Program-made: the position numbers and the translations under genes
NCBI GenBank assembly: GCA_947345935.1
Contig: CAMZZN010000006.1
Span: forward strand, 1-64,000
Source: an uncultured Ruminococcus sp.
GTDB taxonomy: Bacteria; Bacillota; Clostridia; Oscillospirales; Ruminococcaceae
Length of the DNA stretch: 64,000 nt
Reading direction: 5' to 3'
The notes under the pieces: generated by a model
The model's input: the letters and a program-made list of their open reading frames with translations, nothing else
Databases searched by the model: none
Told to the model about the DNA's origin: nothing
Part shown: positions 28,860 through 38,729 of the stretch, piece after piece
Layout of the letters: each line of letters starts with the position of its first letter
How positions within the stretch are numbered: the first letter of the stretch is position 1

Positions 28860-29093
28860 ATATATTATATCATTTTTTGACAAATTTGTCAATTTATTTT
28901 TAAAGATTTAGTTAATTATCGCTGTAAAAAATCCAGATATGTTTTTGTGAATTCATACAAAACACTGTATTATCATTCATTTTGTCCACTACATCTGCAA
29001 AAAATGGGTTGCAACTTATGTACGAATTGTGTATAATAAATGTATCTTAAAAAACGTGAATAATATATACATATATTTAAGGGAGTGATTTTA

Positions 29094-31994
29094 ATGAGTT
29101 TTAAAAAAATTATGGAAAGGTTTGCCGCCGCATTTACAGCTTCCGCACTGATGGCAACGGCTGTTTACATTGCGCCGGAAAATGTTGTTCCTGAGTCTCT
29201 TGACGTATTGGCAGCTTCCGACTGCGTTGTAGACACAACTAAAGAATACCAGACTATCAGAGGTTTCGGCGGTATGAATCACCCGGAATGGACAGGACAA
29301 GATCTGACAGACGCCCAGAGGAAAAAAGCTTTCGGAAACGGAAATGACGAACTTGGACTTACCATTCTGCGTGTTTTCGTTAATCCTGACAAGAATCAGT
29401 GGAACAAAGCAGTTCCGACAGCAAAATATGCATCTGAAAATGGCGTCACCGTTTTTGCATCCCCTTGGGAGCCTCCATCAAATCTTGCAGAATCAGGAGG
29501 AAGCAACGGAAAACTCCACCTTCCTAAATCAAATTATGGCGCTTACGCCCAGCATCTTAACGATTTCGGCACCTATATGAAAAACAACGGTGTTGATCTT
29601 TACTCTATATCAGTTCAGAACGAACCTGATTTCGCTGAAGACTGGACATATTGGTCAACTGACGAGACCGTTGACTTTATAGCAAACTATGGCGATAAGA
29701 TAACAAGTACGAGGCTTATGTCGCCTGAATCGTTCCAGTATGCCCCTGAAAACGCCTCATGGGTCAAGGACGGCGGAAAAAAATTCTACAGAAAAATAAT
29801 GAACAACAGTAAGGCTATGGCAAACTGTGATTTATTCGGTACTCATATGTACGGTACACAACGAGATTGGATGGACTTCCCGGATCTTGAAAAATCGGGC
29901 AAGGAAATATGGATGACCGAAGTTTACGTTCCGAACAGTGACGCCGATTCTGCTAACCGCTGGCCGGAATCTCTTCAGGTTTCTGAAAATATCCACAACG
30001 CCCTTGTCGTCGGCAATATGAGCGCCTATACATGGTGGTATATCAGAAGAAGCTATGGTCTTATGACCGAAGACGGCAAGATCAGCAAGCGTGGCTACAA
30101 TATGGCACAATACTCTAAGTGGGTGCGTCCCGGCGACAAGCGAATCGAAGTCACAGAACAGCCTGCTGACAACGTTCTCGTTTCCGCATATAAAAACGAT
30201 AATAATCAGCTGACTATCGTTGCTATTAACAAAGGTACCGAAACATATACACAGAGTTTCAGCATAGGCAGCGGAGAAACGATCGTTGATGTTGACCGAT
30301 ACAGAACGTCCGCAAACGAAAATCTTGCGCTTACAGAAAATCTCGACAACAACGGCAGCGGTTTCTTCGCTTCACTTCCCGGAGAGAGCGTTTCAACATT
30401 TGTCGTATCTCTTGAAGGAAGCGGCGTAACTCCGGGCACAGAACCGAACGAATACGGTTGGTGGTATCAGTGCACATTTGAGAACGGCGACGACAACTGG
30501 ACAGCCAGAGGTGGAAGCTCCGTTGCTCAGTCCGGCGAAGATCACTACACAGAGTGGGGCAAGTACTCGCTTAAAGTTACAAACAGAGAAAAAGCATGGC
30601 ATGGAGCTTCACTGTCTCTTAATTCAAACTGTTCCAAACCAGGCGAATCATACAGCTATTCTGCTCATGTTAAACAGAACTCCGGAAAGAACGTCAAGTT
30701 CATGATGAAAATGGAGTACACCGATGGAAACGGCGATACGGCATACAGTGAAGTTGCGACAGTTATCGCTCCATCAGGCGCATGGGCACAGCTGAAAAAC
30801 ACAAGCTATACAATTCCCGCCGACGCATCAAACATAAAAATCTACATCGAAACCGAAGAATCCCTTACAGACTTCTATATTGATGAAGCTATAGGCGCTG
30901 TTGACGGTACGGGCATTGCAGGAGAAGGTCAGCCTGAACTTCCCGTTGATCCTTCTGACATTATAATTGGAGATACTGACGGTGATGGAATGATAACAGC
31001 GTTCGATATCGTTCTTACAAGAAAGGTTCTTCTTGGTAAAATCACTGACAATGATATCATAACAGCGGCAGACGTTGATCGCAGCGGAAAGGTTGAAGCA
31101 AACGACCTTGTTCTGCACCAGCAGTATGTTCTCGGAAATATAAAGGAATTTCCCAATAATGCGCCGCCTGTTCCGAAAATGCGCACTATCTCCGAGTATA
31201 CACCTGTAGTTCAGGCAAAGGTTGCAAATAACGAACCTGACGATTCAAAGCAACAAAAGCCGGGAGTTCAGTATGGTACGGTGCAGTCAAAAAGCTATTA
31301 CTCACAGTTCTGCGGCAGAGAAAAGAAATATAATGTTCTTCTTCCGGCAGGATACACTCCGAATAAAAAATATCCTGTTCTCTACGTAATGCACGGCTAC
31401 TGGGAAAATCAAGACAGAATGATAATCAAAGGCAACGATACAATGCATACTAAAGAGATTATAGGAAATGCAATTGCCGAGGGCGCTGCAAAGGATATGA
31501 TCGTTGTATTCCCATATATCTATTCCAGCCAGACTCAGAACGACTGCTCGGCAATGGACGACGCAAACAATCTCGCATACGATAACTTTGATACAGTGCT
31601 CACCACAGAGCTTATGCCCCTTATCGAAAAAGAATACAGTGTAGCGACAGGCAGAGAAAATACAGCTATAACAGGTTTCTCAATGGGCGGCAGAGAAGCT
31701 CTCAATATCGGCATGAAGCATCCTGACCTCTTTGGTTACGTAGGAGCCATCTGCCCCGCACCCGGTGCGTCAGGAGCATGGAAATTTGCCTCGGAAGAAG
31801 CCGCTCCCTCACTGATCTTCATTACGGCAGGCGGCAATGATACCGTTGTTTACAGTACACCTGAGGGATATCACAATAACTTTACAAATAACAACGTTCC
31901 CCATATCTGGCACTACTACCAGAACGGATACCACGGCGATAACAGTATTCATGCTCATCTTTACAATTTCGTCCGTGCCGTATTCCAGGCTTAA
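29094..31994 (+). CDS. Secreted GH30 xylanase-type + CBM22-like + internal dockerin + CE1-type esterase
   Basis: TIRGFGGMNHPEWTGQDLT...ISVQNEPDF...; GDTDGDGMITAFDIVLTRKVLLG...ADVDRSGKVEANDLVLHQQYVLG; C-term YPVLYVMHGYWENQD...AITGFSMGGREALNIGMKHPDLFGYVGAICPAPG. Confidence 0.85.
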   Translation: MSFKKIMERFAAAFTASALMATAVYIAPENVVPESLDVLAASDCVVDTTKEYQTIRGFGGMNHPEWTGQDLTDAQRKKAFGNGNDELGLTILRVFVNPDKNQWNKAVPTAKYASENGVTVFASPWEPPSNLAESGGSNGKLHLPKSNYGAYAQHLNDFGTYMKNNGVDLYSISVQNEPDFAEDWTYWSTDETVDFIANYGDKITSTRLMSPESFQYAPENASWVKDGGKKFYRKIMNNSKAMANCDLFGTHMYGTQRDWMDFPDLEKSGKEIWMTEVYVPNSDADSANRWPESLQVSENIHNALVVGNMSAYTWWYIRRSYGLMTEDGKISKRGYNMAQYSKWVRPGDKRIEVTEQPADNVLVSAYKNDNNQLTIVAINKGTETYTQSFSIGSGETIVDVDRYRTSANENLALTENLDNNGSGFFASLPGESVSTFVVSLEGSGVTPGTEPNEYGWWYQCTFENGDDNWTARGGSSVAQSGEDHYTEWGKYSLKVTNREKAWHGASLSLNSNCSKPGESYSYSAHVKQNSGKNVKFMMKMEYTDGNGDTAYSEVATVIAPSGAWAQLKNTSYTIPADASNIKIYIETEESLTDFYIDEAIGAVDGTGIAGEGQPELPVDPSDIIIGDTDGDGMITAFDIVLTRKVLLGKITDNDIITAADVDRSGKVEANDLVLHQQYVLGNIKEFPNNAPPVPKMRTISEYTPVVQAKVANNEPDDSKQQKPGVQYGTVQSKSYYSQFCGREKKYNVLLPAGYTPNKKYPVLYVMHGYWENQDRMIIKGNDTMHTKEIIGNAIAEGAAKDMIVVFPYIYSSQTQNDCSAMDDANNLAYDNFDTVLTTELMPLIEKEYSVATGRENTAITGFSMGGREALNIGMKHPDLFGYVGAICPAPGASGAWKFASEEAAPSLIFITAGGNDTVVYSTPEGYHNNFTNNNVPHIWHYYQNGYHGDNSIHAHLYNFVRAVFQA

Positions 31995-32022
31995 TAAAGA
32001 TTTCTTCTATCATTCCCCCATA

Positions 32023-32055
32023 GCTGACAGGATCTCTCCTGTCAGCTTTTTTAAA
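32023..32055 (+). terminator. Intrinsic terminator of GH30/CE1 gene
   Basis: AGCTGACAGGAtctcTCCTGTCAGCTTTTTT. Confidence 0.8.
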
Positions 32056-32056
32056 A

Positions 32057-32098
32057 AATACACCCTCTCTGCCGCAGCAAAGAGGGTGTATCATATTT
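32057..32098. terminator. Second hairpin terminator in the convergent GH30/GH26 gap
   Basis: AATACACCCTCTctgccgcagcaaAGAGGGTGTATcatatttt. Confidence 0.7.
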
Positions 32099-32140
32099 TA
32101 AGAGGAAATTATGACCTAAAGATCATTTCCATATTGCCAA

Positions 32141-34420
32141 TTATTCCTTAACGAAATCCTTGGGATCAAGTGAAGAAACAAGATGAACAAGATACTTCTG
32201 GATCTGGAGAGCGTCATTGTTTGTAAGCAATGTGCCGTTCTCATAAACGTCAGCATTCTTGATACCCTGAGTTGTGATGTGTGAAGCATCTGTTCCGTTT
32301 TCACCGTAAACATCAGGGTTACCTACAGCCTGCATGATGAGTATGGCGTCGTTAAGAAGAACCTGACCGTCGCAGTCTGCGTCGCCCCATAATATTTCCG
32401 GGAGACCTGTCTCCTTGTCTACATACACACCAAGAAGCTTGATATCATCAACTGGAAATTCCTTTTCCTCAGCATTCTGAGCATACCATTTCTGCCACTG
32501 GAATGTTGTCGTTTCAGATAGTATTTCCTTTGCTGCAGCAAGAATCTTTTCATCCTTGGAGTAATCTGTTTCGTCACCGGTAAGAGTTATATTGTAGATG
32601 TTCTCTGTGGGATTAAATTTCAGCATACCGCTCTTTGTAGTTTCCCACTGCATATTTACCCAGTAATACTTTCCGCCAATTTCAATAGAAGCGCCGAGAC
32701 AACCGTTTGCATATGTAGCTTCATCCGGTAGCTCAATATTCATGTAGATAGTATCGGCAGGTCTGGGAAGCTTGACAATTATATCGCCATTGCCGTTTTT
32801 ATCCAACTTTGCAGGATCTTTGCCATCCGGAACAGGGGCTGTCGTCGTAGTTGTCGTGGTAGTTATCGGCTTGGATTTTGTAGTTGTAGTCTTGGAAGGA
32901 TCGGGAGGCGTAATTTCTTTCTTATAGAGATCAGCCGGAAGCTCGTCAAGAGTGATACAATAATCGCTCTGATACATCTCAATGGTGTTTTCCTTGGTAT
33001 TGTACTTAGGATCAGAAAGGAAGTTATAATCTCCGCCGCCGTCATACCATGTACAGAAATAAAGCCAGCCCGCCTTTTCAGAAGTCAGATTCTCAACGGT
33101 AGAGAAACTGTCGTTTTCAGCCAGGGCAACCATTTTTTTATTGTCATATTTTTCCATAATTCCATAGAACGTAGAGCTTGCAGAAGCGGTATTTCCGGAA
33201 TATTTATCATATGCAATAAGATCGACGTATTCATCTCCGGGATACCAGTCGGCGGATGTCTGGAAGTTATAGCTGTTCCACTCCCATATAAGATTATGAA
33301 TATTATAATCGTTTACAAGAGTATCATATGTTAGTTTCCAGATATCCTTGTAAACTGCCGAGCCTCCGGAAGCCCACCAGAACCAGCCGCCTGTTTCTCC
33401 TCCGTTTCCTTCTGCCTCGTGTAGAGGACGCCAGATAACAGGTACGCCTGCATCCTGAAGCTTCTGTAACTGAGGAGCAATGTTTGCAAGGGATTGAAGA
33501 TAGAATTCACGCTCTACAGTGCCTTCCTTGAGAACATTTTCCGTAACAAAATTGGTCTCATCCGGTTTGTATGTGGCCTGTTCATAGCTCACTTTATCTC
33601 CGACCTTGTAACCTGCCATCTCCTTCGGAACGGTAATATGCCATGAAGCGGTAACGATTCCGTTTTTATTAGCAGCCCAGTCTATCATTCTGTCAACTGT
33701 ACCGTCCTCCGATCCATACAGAATATTAGCGCAATTAAGAAAATCAAAGCCTCTGATAGCCGGATAATGTCCCGTAAGATCGTTGAGATATTCAAATTCA
33801 TATTCAAAGTCATGAGGACCGTAATTATAAATCTCCTGCTGACCTGAGATAATATGCTTGCCGTATACCTGAGAAAGATAATTCATCAGACTTCTTGTTT
33901 CGGCAGTTGCCTTAATATCGCAGGGAGTTACCTGTGAAGCAGAAATCGGCGTAAGTTCTGCCGGCGAAACAGTAAAATAATCAAATGTCGACCAACCCCA
34001 ACTTTTCTCAATGGTGAGTGTATTTTTACCCTTATTGAGCTTGGCGGTCATGATTACCGCATCGAATCCGGTATCGTTTTTCGGGATAATCAAGGAACCC
34101 ATTCCGTTTCCGTTGATAAGAAGATCCTGCTGTTTTGCACCTCCAAGGCCGCCGGCATAAATCGTTATGTCGTACATTCCGTCTGCCTCAGCCTCAAAGT
34201 CGATGTTGATAGTACCGCTTTCGGTCATTTTCAGACACGATCCGCCGCTTGCGTTTGCATTGGATTCAACAGTAATTTCACCAGTAATAACAGCATCTTC
34301 AAACTCATAGTGTATTTCATCAGCTGCAGTTACTACAGACGCCGAAACAAGAGCTGTGTTAAAAACCATTGCAGACGCCAGAAGAGCCGCTCCGGTTTTG
34401 CCGAATATTTTTTTGTGCAT
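32141..34420 (-). CDS. Secreted CBM35-like + GH26 + linker + unknown module + type I dockerin
   Basis: IHYEFEDAVITGEI...; HIISGQQEIYNYGPHDFEYEFEYL...PVIWRPLHEAEGNGGETGGWFWWA; TTTTK linker; ILWGDADCDGQVLLNDAILIMQAVG...LTNNDALQIQKYLVHL. Confidence 0.85.
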   Translation of the reverse strand: MHKKIFGKTGAALLASAMVFNTALVSASVVTAADEIHYEFEDAVITGEITVESNANASGGSCLKMTESGTINIDFEAEADGMYDITIYAGGLGGAKQQDLLINGNGMGSLIIPKNDTGFDAVIMTAKLNKGKNTLTIEKSWGWSTFDYFTVSPAELTPISASQVTPCDIKATAETRSLMNYLSQVYGKHIISGQQEIYNYGPHDFEYEFEYLNDLTGHYPAIRGFDFLNCANILYGSEDGTVDRMIDWAANKNGIVTASWHITVPKEMAGYKVGDKVSYEQATYKPDETNFVTENVLKEGTVEREFYLQSLANIAPQLQKLQDAGVPVIWRPLHEAEGNGGETGGWFWWASGGSAVYKDIWKLTYDTLVNDYNIHNLIWEWNSYNFQTSADWYPGDEYVDLIAYDKYSGNTASASSTFYGIMEKYDNKKMVALAENDSFSTVENLTSEKAGWLYFCTWYDGGGDYNFLSDPKYNTKENTIEMYQSDYCITLDELPADLYKKEITPPDPSKTTTTKSKPITTTTTTTTAPVPDGKDPAKLDKNGNGDIIVKLPRPADTIYMNIELPDEATYANGCLGASIEIGGKYYWVNMQWETTKSGMLKFNPTENIYNITLTGDETDYSKDEKILAAAKEILSETTTFQWQKWYAQNAEEKEFPVDDIKLLGVYVDKETGLPEILWGDADCDGQVLLNDAILIMQAVGNPDVYGENGTDASHITTQGIKNADVYENGTLLTNNDALQIQKYLVHLVSSLDPKDFVKE

Positions 34421-34721
34421 TGTATTTCCCTCCAGATTTTTTGTGCAGTGATGCAGACCTTCCGATCAAGAACTCTGTCTTCGATTTCTGACAGCCGAAT
34501 CTGTTTACCGGAACACTGCCGTATATTTTTATTATAATAAGTGTACAAATCAAAGTCAAGAATTTTTAAAGATTTTCCAAAACATTTGGTACATTCATAC
34601 AAATCAGAATCACAATTTTTGGGCACAATCGCAATTTTCGGTCACATAAAACAAACCAATAATGCATTTCTGAAAGGAATTACCTCCAAAAATACATTAT
34701 TGGTTCAACATTGAGATAATA

Positions 34722-36068
34722 CTAATCAAGCTCTCTGACAAGCTTTTTGAAAGCGTCTCCACGCTCCTCAAAATTTCTGAATATTCCGTAGCTTGCAGCG
34801 GCAGGAGACAATACGCAGCTCCTTCCGTCAGGAGTGATCTTTGCAGCCAGCTTCACTGCATCTTCAAGGTGGTGAACATAACGGATACGCTCTGTTTCTT
34901 CCGGTACAGAATCGCACAGCATATCATAAACACGCTTTCCGGATGTCTCCATACAGATAACATTAACATCGGATACGCTGAGAAATTCTACCAGAGAACT
35001 GTAGTCTATTCCTCTGTCCATACCGCCTATAAGAATAGTTCCGGCGTCAGGCACGCTTCTGACTGCCTCTACAGCCGTAGCACACGCCGTAGAAATTGAA
35101 TCGTCATACCAGCGTATTCCTCTGACTGTACCGACATATTCCAGACGGTGAGCAAGCGGATCAAAGCTGCACAGCGCCTTGTCAAATTCTTCCGTGCTGA
35201 CAAACGGAGACGTCATAAAGTATGCGGCAGCAATATTGAAGTGATTGTGCGTTCCGAGCAGTTTTATCCTGTCCGCAGGAATCGTATATCTTTCTCCGCT
35301 GAATCTGAGTTCTGCAACGCCGCCGCTGACGTATATATCAGCTTCAGGATCTTTATCAGAGATTGCGAAAATAAGTCCGTCCTCATCCTTCGGAGCAATA
35401 TCGCTGTTTATCAGCAGACAGTCCTCTTCGTCCTGATAAAGATAAATATTTTTCTTTGCATTGTAATACCGTTCCATACTGCCGTAATGATCGAGATGCT
35501 CCTCATACAGATTGAGAAACACAGCCGCCGAGGGAGAAACGGTCATATATTCAAGCTGATGACAGGAAAGTTCACAGACAACTATCGTTTCATCATCCAT
35601 ATCCTCAACTATATTAAACACCGGAATACCAATATTTCCGGCAATACAACATTTTTTCCCCGATTCTTTCAAAACATGATATATAAGCGATGTAACGGTG
35701 CTTTTCCCCTTTGTTCCGGTAATGCCTATTATCTGTTCACGATATACCTCAAAAAACACCTGCGTTTCGGAAGTCACCGTGCATTTAAGCTCATCTGGCT
35801 GCTTTTCCAGCACGATTCCGGGGCTTTTGAAAACAAGATCAAATTCATCAAGCGATTTCTGGTAATCCTCACCGCATATCAGCTTTATATCATCGGAAAG
35901 ACCGCTGCCGGCAGGATCAATATTGTTCAGATCGGCAACAGCAACAGAAGCAGGATTGCAGTACTTTGACAACACATCAAATGTCGCTCTTCCCTCACGT
36001 CCGAAACCGAGAATGCATACCGACTTGTTTTCCGTAAGTTCTTTTATATGCTTTATAAATCTTTTCAA
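34722..36068 (-). CDS. murD: UDP-N-acetylmuramoyl-L-alanine:glutamate ligase (MurD/MurD2)
   Basis: VCILGFGREGRATFDVL...IIGITGTKGKSTVTSLIYHVLKESGK...; Mur ligase fold. Confidence 0.88.
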   Translation of the reverse strand: MKRFIKHIKELTENKSVCILGFGREGRATFDVLSKYCNPASVAVADLNNIDPAGSGLSDDIKLICGEDYQKSLDEFDLVFKSPGIVLEKQPDELKCTVTSETQVFFEVYREQIIGITGTKGKSTVTSLIYHVLKESGKKCCIAGNIGIPVFNIVEDMDDETIVVCELSCHQLEYMTVSPSAAVFLNLYEEHLDHYGSMERYYNAKKNIYLYQDEEDCLLINSDIAPKDEDGLIFAISDKDPEADIYVSGGVAELRFSGERYTIPADRIKLLGTHNHFNIAAAYFMTSPFVSTEEFDKALCSFDPLAHRLEYVGTVRGIRWYDDSISTACATAVEAVRSVPDAGTILIGGMDRGIDYSSLVEFLSVSDVNVICMETSGKRVYDMLCDSVPEETERIRYVHHLEDAVKLAAKITPDGRSCVLSPAAASYGIFRNFEERGDAFKKLVRELD

Positions 36069-37447
36069 AGGAGACGCTCCATTTCTTTCTTCAGAATTTT
36101 TTCAAATTTTTCCGGCAGAAGATTCTGTTCATTATAATACCGGCAGCAGTTTTCCCTGAGTTCTTCAAGCCCCTCCGGATAATACAGGCCTGACTTAACA
36201 TATTCGTCAAGCAACAACGGGAGCTGCTCCCCCTGCTTAATCAGTCTGTTTATAGTCAGCGATACCGCCAGATTAACTTCGCTGACGCTTCCCACACACT
36301 CAAACGGCTTGTGCTCCGACTGTCCGATAAGCTCGGTAAAGTAATCTGTCATCGCCGGATCATTGAGCATATCACGTCCGAAAATCTCCTTTAACTCATC
36401 AAGACTCAAAAAGGGAGAAAGTATCAGACTTACAAACAGACACTTGGGGCATTCGCCGCACCATATATCAGGCGTTACCTTGCTTCCGAGATTGCAGCTA
36501 CGGAAAACGGACAAATATTTTCTGTGAGATGTGAACATCCCGGCTATTTGAAATTCCGTCAGAGGACGCAGAAAGCTGAAATAGCTTATCCCCGTGCCGA
36601 GATATTTTTCTTCATACTCATGGAAATCACGCTCGAATTCAAAGCTTTTGGAATACTGATGATTAACGCTGAGACCTGCCACCGTGCTTTCGTTTGCGCT
36701 GGATTCATTGGACAGAACGATATATTCAAGTCCGTGGATATACGCCGTTATCTCTGCGGAAAAAGCCACGACAGAGGAAAACGGAGTATGTCCGTTAAGA
36801 TAGCCTTTGTTATTGAGAGCTATAAGGCTGCGGTCGAATTTCCGCTGAGCCGTTATAAGCGCATCAGCCGGCAGACCGGACGCTTCAACTGTTCCGCTTA
36901 CGGAGCGTCTCTTGTTTATAGTGTAACAGCGGCATTCCATTCCGGAATTTTTCAGTGTTTCCAGAGTAAGAGCAGAATCCTTTCCGCCGCCTATTGGAAT
37001 AAGGCAGCCCTTTCTTTTTCGTTCTGCGGCAGGCGCTGCTTTTGTTTCTGTTCCGGTACAGACGATATCCACAAGTTCCTGCTGTGATATTGTGATATTA
37101 TTGACATAGAAGAATTCGCCCAGACCAAGAAACCAGAGTTTCTTCCACCATTCCTTCTGACTTTCGCTTAGAAATCCGCATTCTACCCTGAATTCAGGTG
37201 AGCAGACAGCCTTCCAATAGCTGACTGCCTCCGCCATTCCAAGACTGAATACAAGCCGTTCAAAGACCGGGTCGCCTGAAACGCTTGTTTCCGGTGACTT
37301 CGGAAAGCTCCAGCCAGGATTGAATTCTGCAAGACCAGGTATTGAAAAACAGAAATTCAGCTCCACGGAATCCGCTGTTTCTTTGATATCGTATGACCTG
37401 AAAACAAAAACAGGATTTTCTTTTCTGAACGCAGCAAATTTATCCAT
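36065..37447 (-). CDS. murL: UDP-MurNAc-L-Ala-L-Glu epimerase, MurL-type
   Basis: CLIPIGGGKDSALTLETL (PP-loop-like), LNGHTPFSSVVAFSAEITAYIHGLEYIVLSNESSANE, VNHQYSKSFEFERDFHEY, CNLGSKVTPDIWCGECPKCLFVSLILSPFL, HKPFECVGSVSEV; overlaps murD by 4 nt. Confidence 0.82.
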   Translation of the reverse strand: MDKFAAFRKENPVFVFRSYDIKETADSVELNFCFSIPGLAEFNPGWSFPKSPETSVSGDPVFERLVFSLGMAEAVSYWKAVCSPEFRVECGFLSESQKEWWKKLWFLGLGEFFYVNNITISQQELVDIVCTGTETKAAPAAERKRKGCLIPIGGGKDSALTLETLKNSGMECRCYTINKRRSVSGTVEASGLPADALITAQRKFDRSLIALNNKGYLNGHTPFSSVVAFSAEITAYIHGLEYIVLSNESSANESTVAGLSVNHQYSKSFEFERDFHEYEEKYLGTGISYFSFLRPLTEFQIAGMFTSHRKYLSVFRSCNLGSKVTPDIWCGECPKCLFVSLILSPFLSLDELKEIFGRDMLNDPAMTDYFTELIGQSEHKPFECVGSVSEVNLAVSLTINRLIKQGEQLPLLLDEYVKSGLYYPEGLEELRENCCRYYNEQNLLPEKFEKILKKEMERLL

Positions 37448-37471
37448 ATTATCTTTTATCCTCCGGACAGA

Positions 37472-37858
37472 TTAGTTCTTGCCCTTTTCCTCGGCAAGTT
37501 TTCGGCAGTGTTCCCTGAGAAGTTCAAAAGTCTCATCGGAAATATCGTGTTCTATCTTACAGGCATCCTCTGACGCTACGTCACGCCTTACGCCAAGAAG
37601 CATAAAGAATTCTGAAATAACCGTATGCCGGTCATAAATATGCTCTGCCACATCTCTCCCCTTTTCCGTAAGGGTAATATGATTATCGCTGTTAACGGAA
37701 ACAAGCCCGTCATCTTTCATTTTTTTAAGTACGATAGAGACAGTAGGACGGGAATATCCCAGATACGAGCATATATCTATAGCATGGACGTCAGGCTGCT
37801 GTTTAGACAGGATCAATATGGTTTCAAGATAATTTTCAACCGCTTCTGTAATAGCCAT
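37472..37858 (-). CDS. DtxR/MntR-family metal-dependent transcriptional regulator
   Basis: AVENYLETILILSKQQPDVHAIDICSYLGYSRPTVSIVLKKMKDDGLVSVNSDNHITLTEKGRDVAEHIYDRH. Confidence 0.88.
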   Translation of the reverse strand: MAITEAVENYLETILILSKQQPDVHAIDICSYLGYSRPTVSIVLKKMKDDGLVSVNSDNHITLTEKGRDVAEHIYDRHTVISEFFMLLGVRRDVASEDACKIEHDISDETFELLREHCRKLAEEKGKN

Positions 37859-38078
37859 TATAATTCTCCTTTTTGCAGAATTTTTCGCTTTGTTAACATT
37901 TACCTTACTATATTATATCATACCAAAGAATAAATTACAACACTTTTTAATATTCTTTATGAGCAAAAACTATTGAATATTTTTCTTAAATGTGGTATAA
38001 TGATAATATTACAGACCGCTGATTATTCTCACGGCGGAGAAATTCAAGTAGGCATTGCCTTTCAAAGGAGGTGTACAA

Positions 38079-38672
38079 ATGACGGCAAAAGAAGAATTTA
38101 TTTCGATCTACAACGAACACATCAAGCGTGACGGCGCTGATAAACTCCTGGAATACCTTAAAAAAAGCGATTTTTTTACTGCCCCCAGCAGCACACGCTA
38201 TCACGGCTCTTACGAAGGCGGACTTGTCGAACACAGCGTAAATGTATATCACTGTCTCAAGGACTACCTCTCACGTCCGAGGGTAAAAGAAAAATACGGC
38301 ATGGAATATTCCGAGGAAACAATTGCTATTGTGGCTTTGCTCCATGATCTGTGCAAGATCAACTTTTACACGGTGGAATACAGAAACCGGAAAAACGAAG
38401 AAGGCGTCTGGGAGAAATACCCTTACTACGCAATTAATGATACTCTTCCCTATGGCCATGGAGAAAAATCAGTTTACATAATCTCCGGATTCTTTTACGG
38501 AGACAGCCGCCTTTCCAGAGAGGAAGCTTTTGCTATCCGTTATCACATGGGATTCTCCGGCATTGAAGATAAAAACACTATCGGCAAGGCGCTTGAAATG
38601 TATCCTCTTGCATTTGCCTTGAACGTCGCCGATATGGAAGCATCCTATTTTCTGGAAGGAAGCCAGAAATAA
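38079..38672 (+). CDS. HD-domain hydrolase
   Basis: YHGSYEGGLVEHSVNVYHCL...VALLHDLCKINFY; start MTAKEEF behind aaaggaggtg. Confidence 0.8.
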   Translation: MTAKEEFISIYNEHIKRDGADKLLEYLKKSDFFTAPSSTRYHGSYEGGLVEHSVNVYHCLKDYLSRPRVKEKYGMEYSEETIAIVALLHDLCKINFYTVEYRNRKNEEGVWEKYPYYAINDTLPYGHGEKSVYIISGFFYGDSRLSREEAFAIRYHMGFSGIEDKNTIGKALEMYPLAFALNVADMEASYFLEGSQK

Positions 38673-38729
38673 CAAAATAATATCCTGTGCTCGTGCAGGG
38701 CTCAGGCAATTTAAGGAGAAATTAATAAT

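Noticed and set aside
29085-29094. GTG start of the GH30 ORF at 29085
   Set aside because: That codon is part of the gggagtg RBS for ATG 29094.
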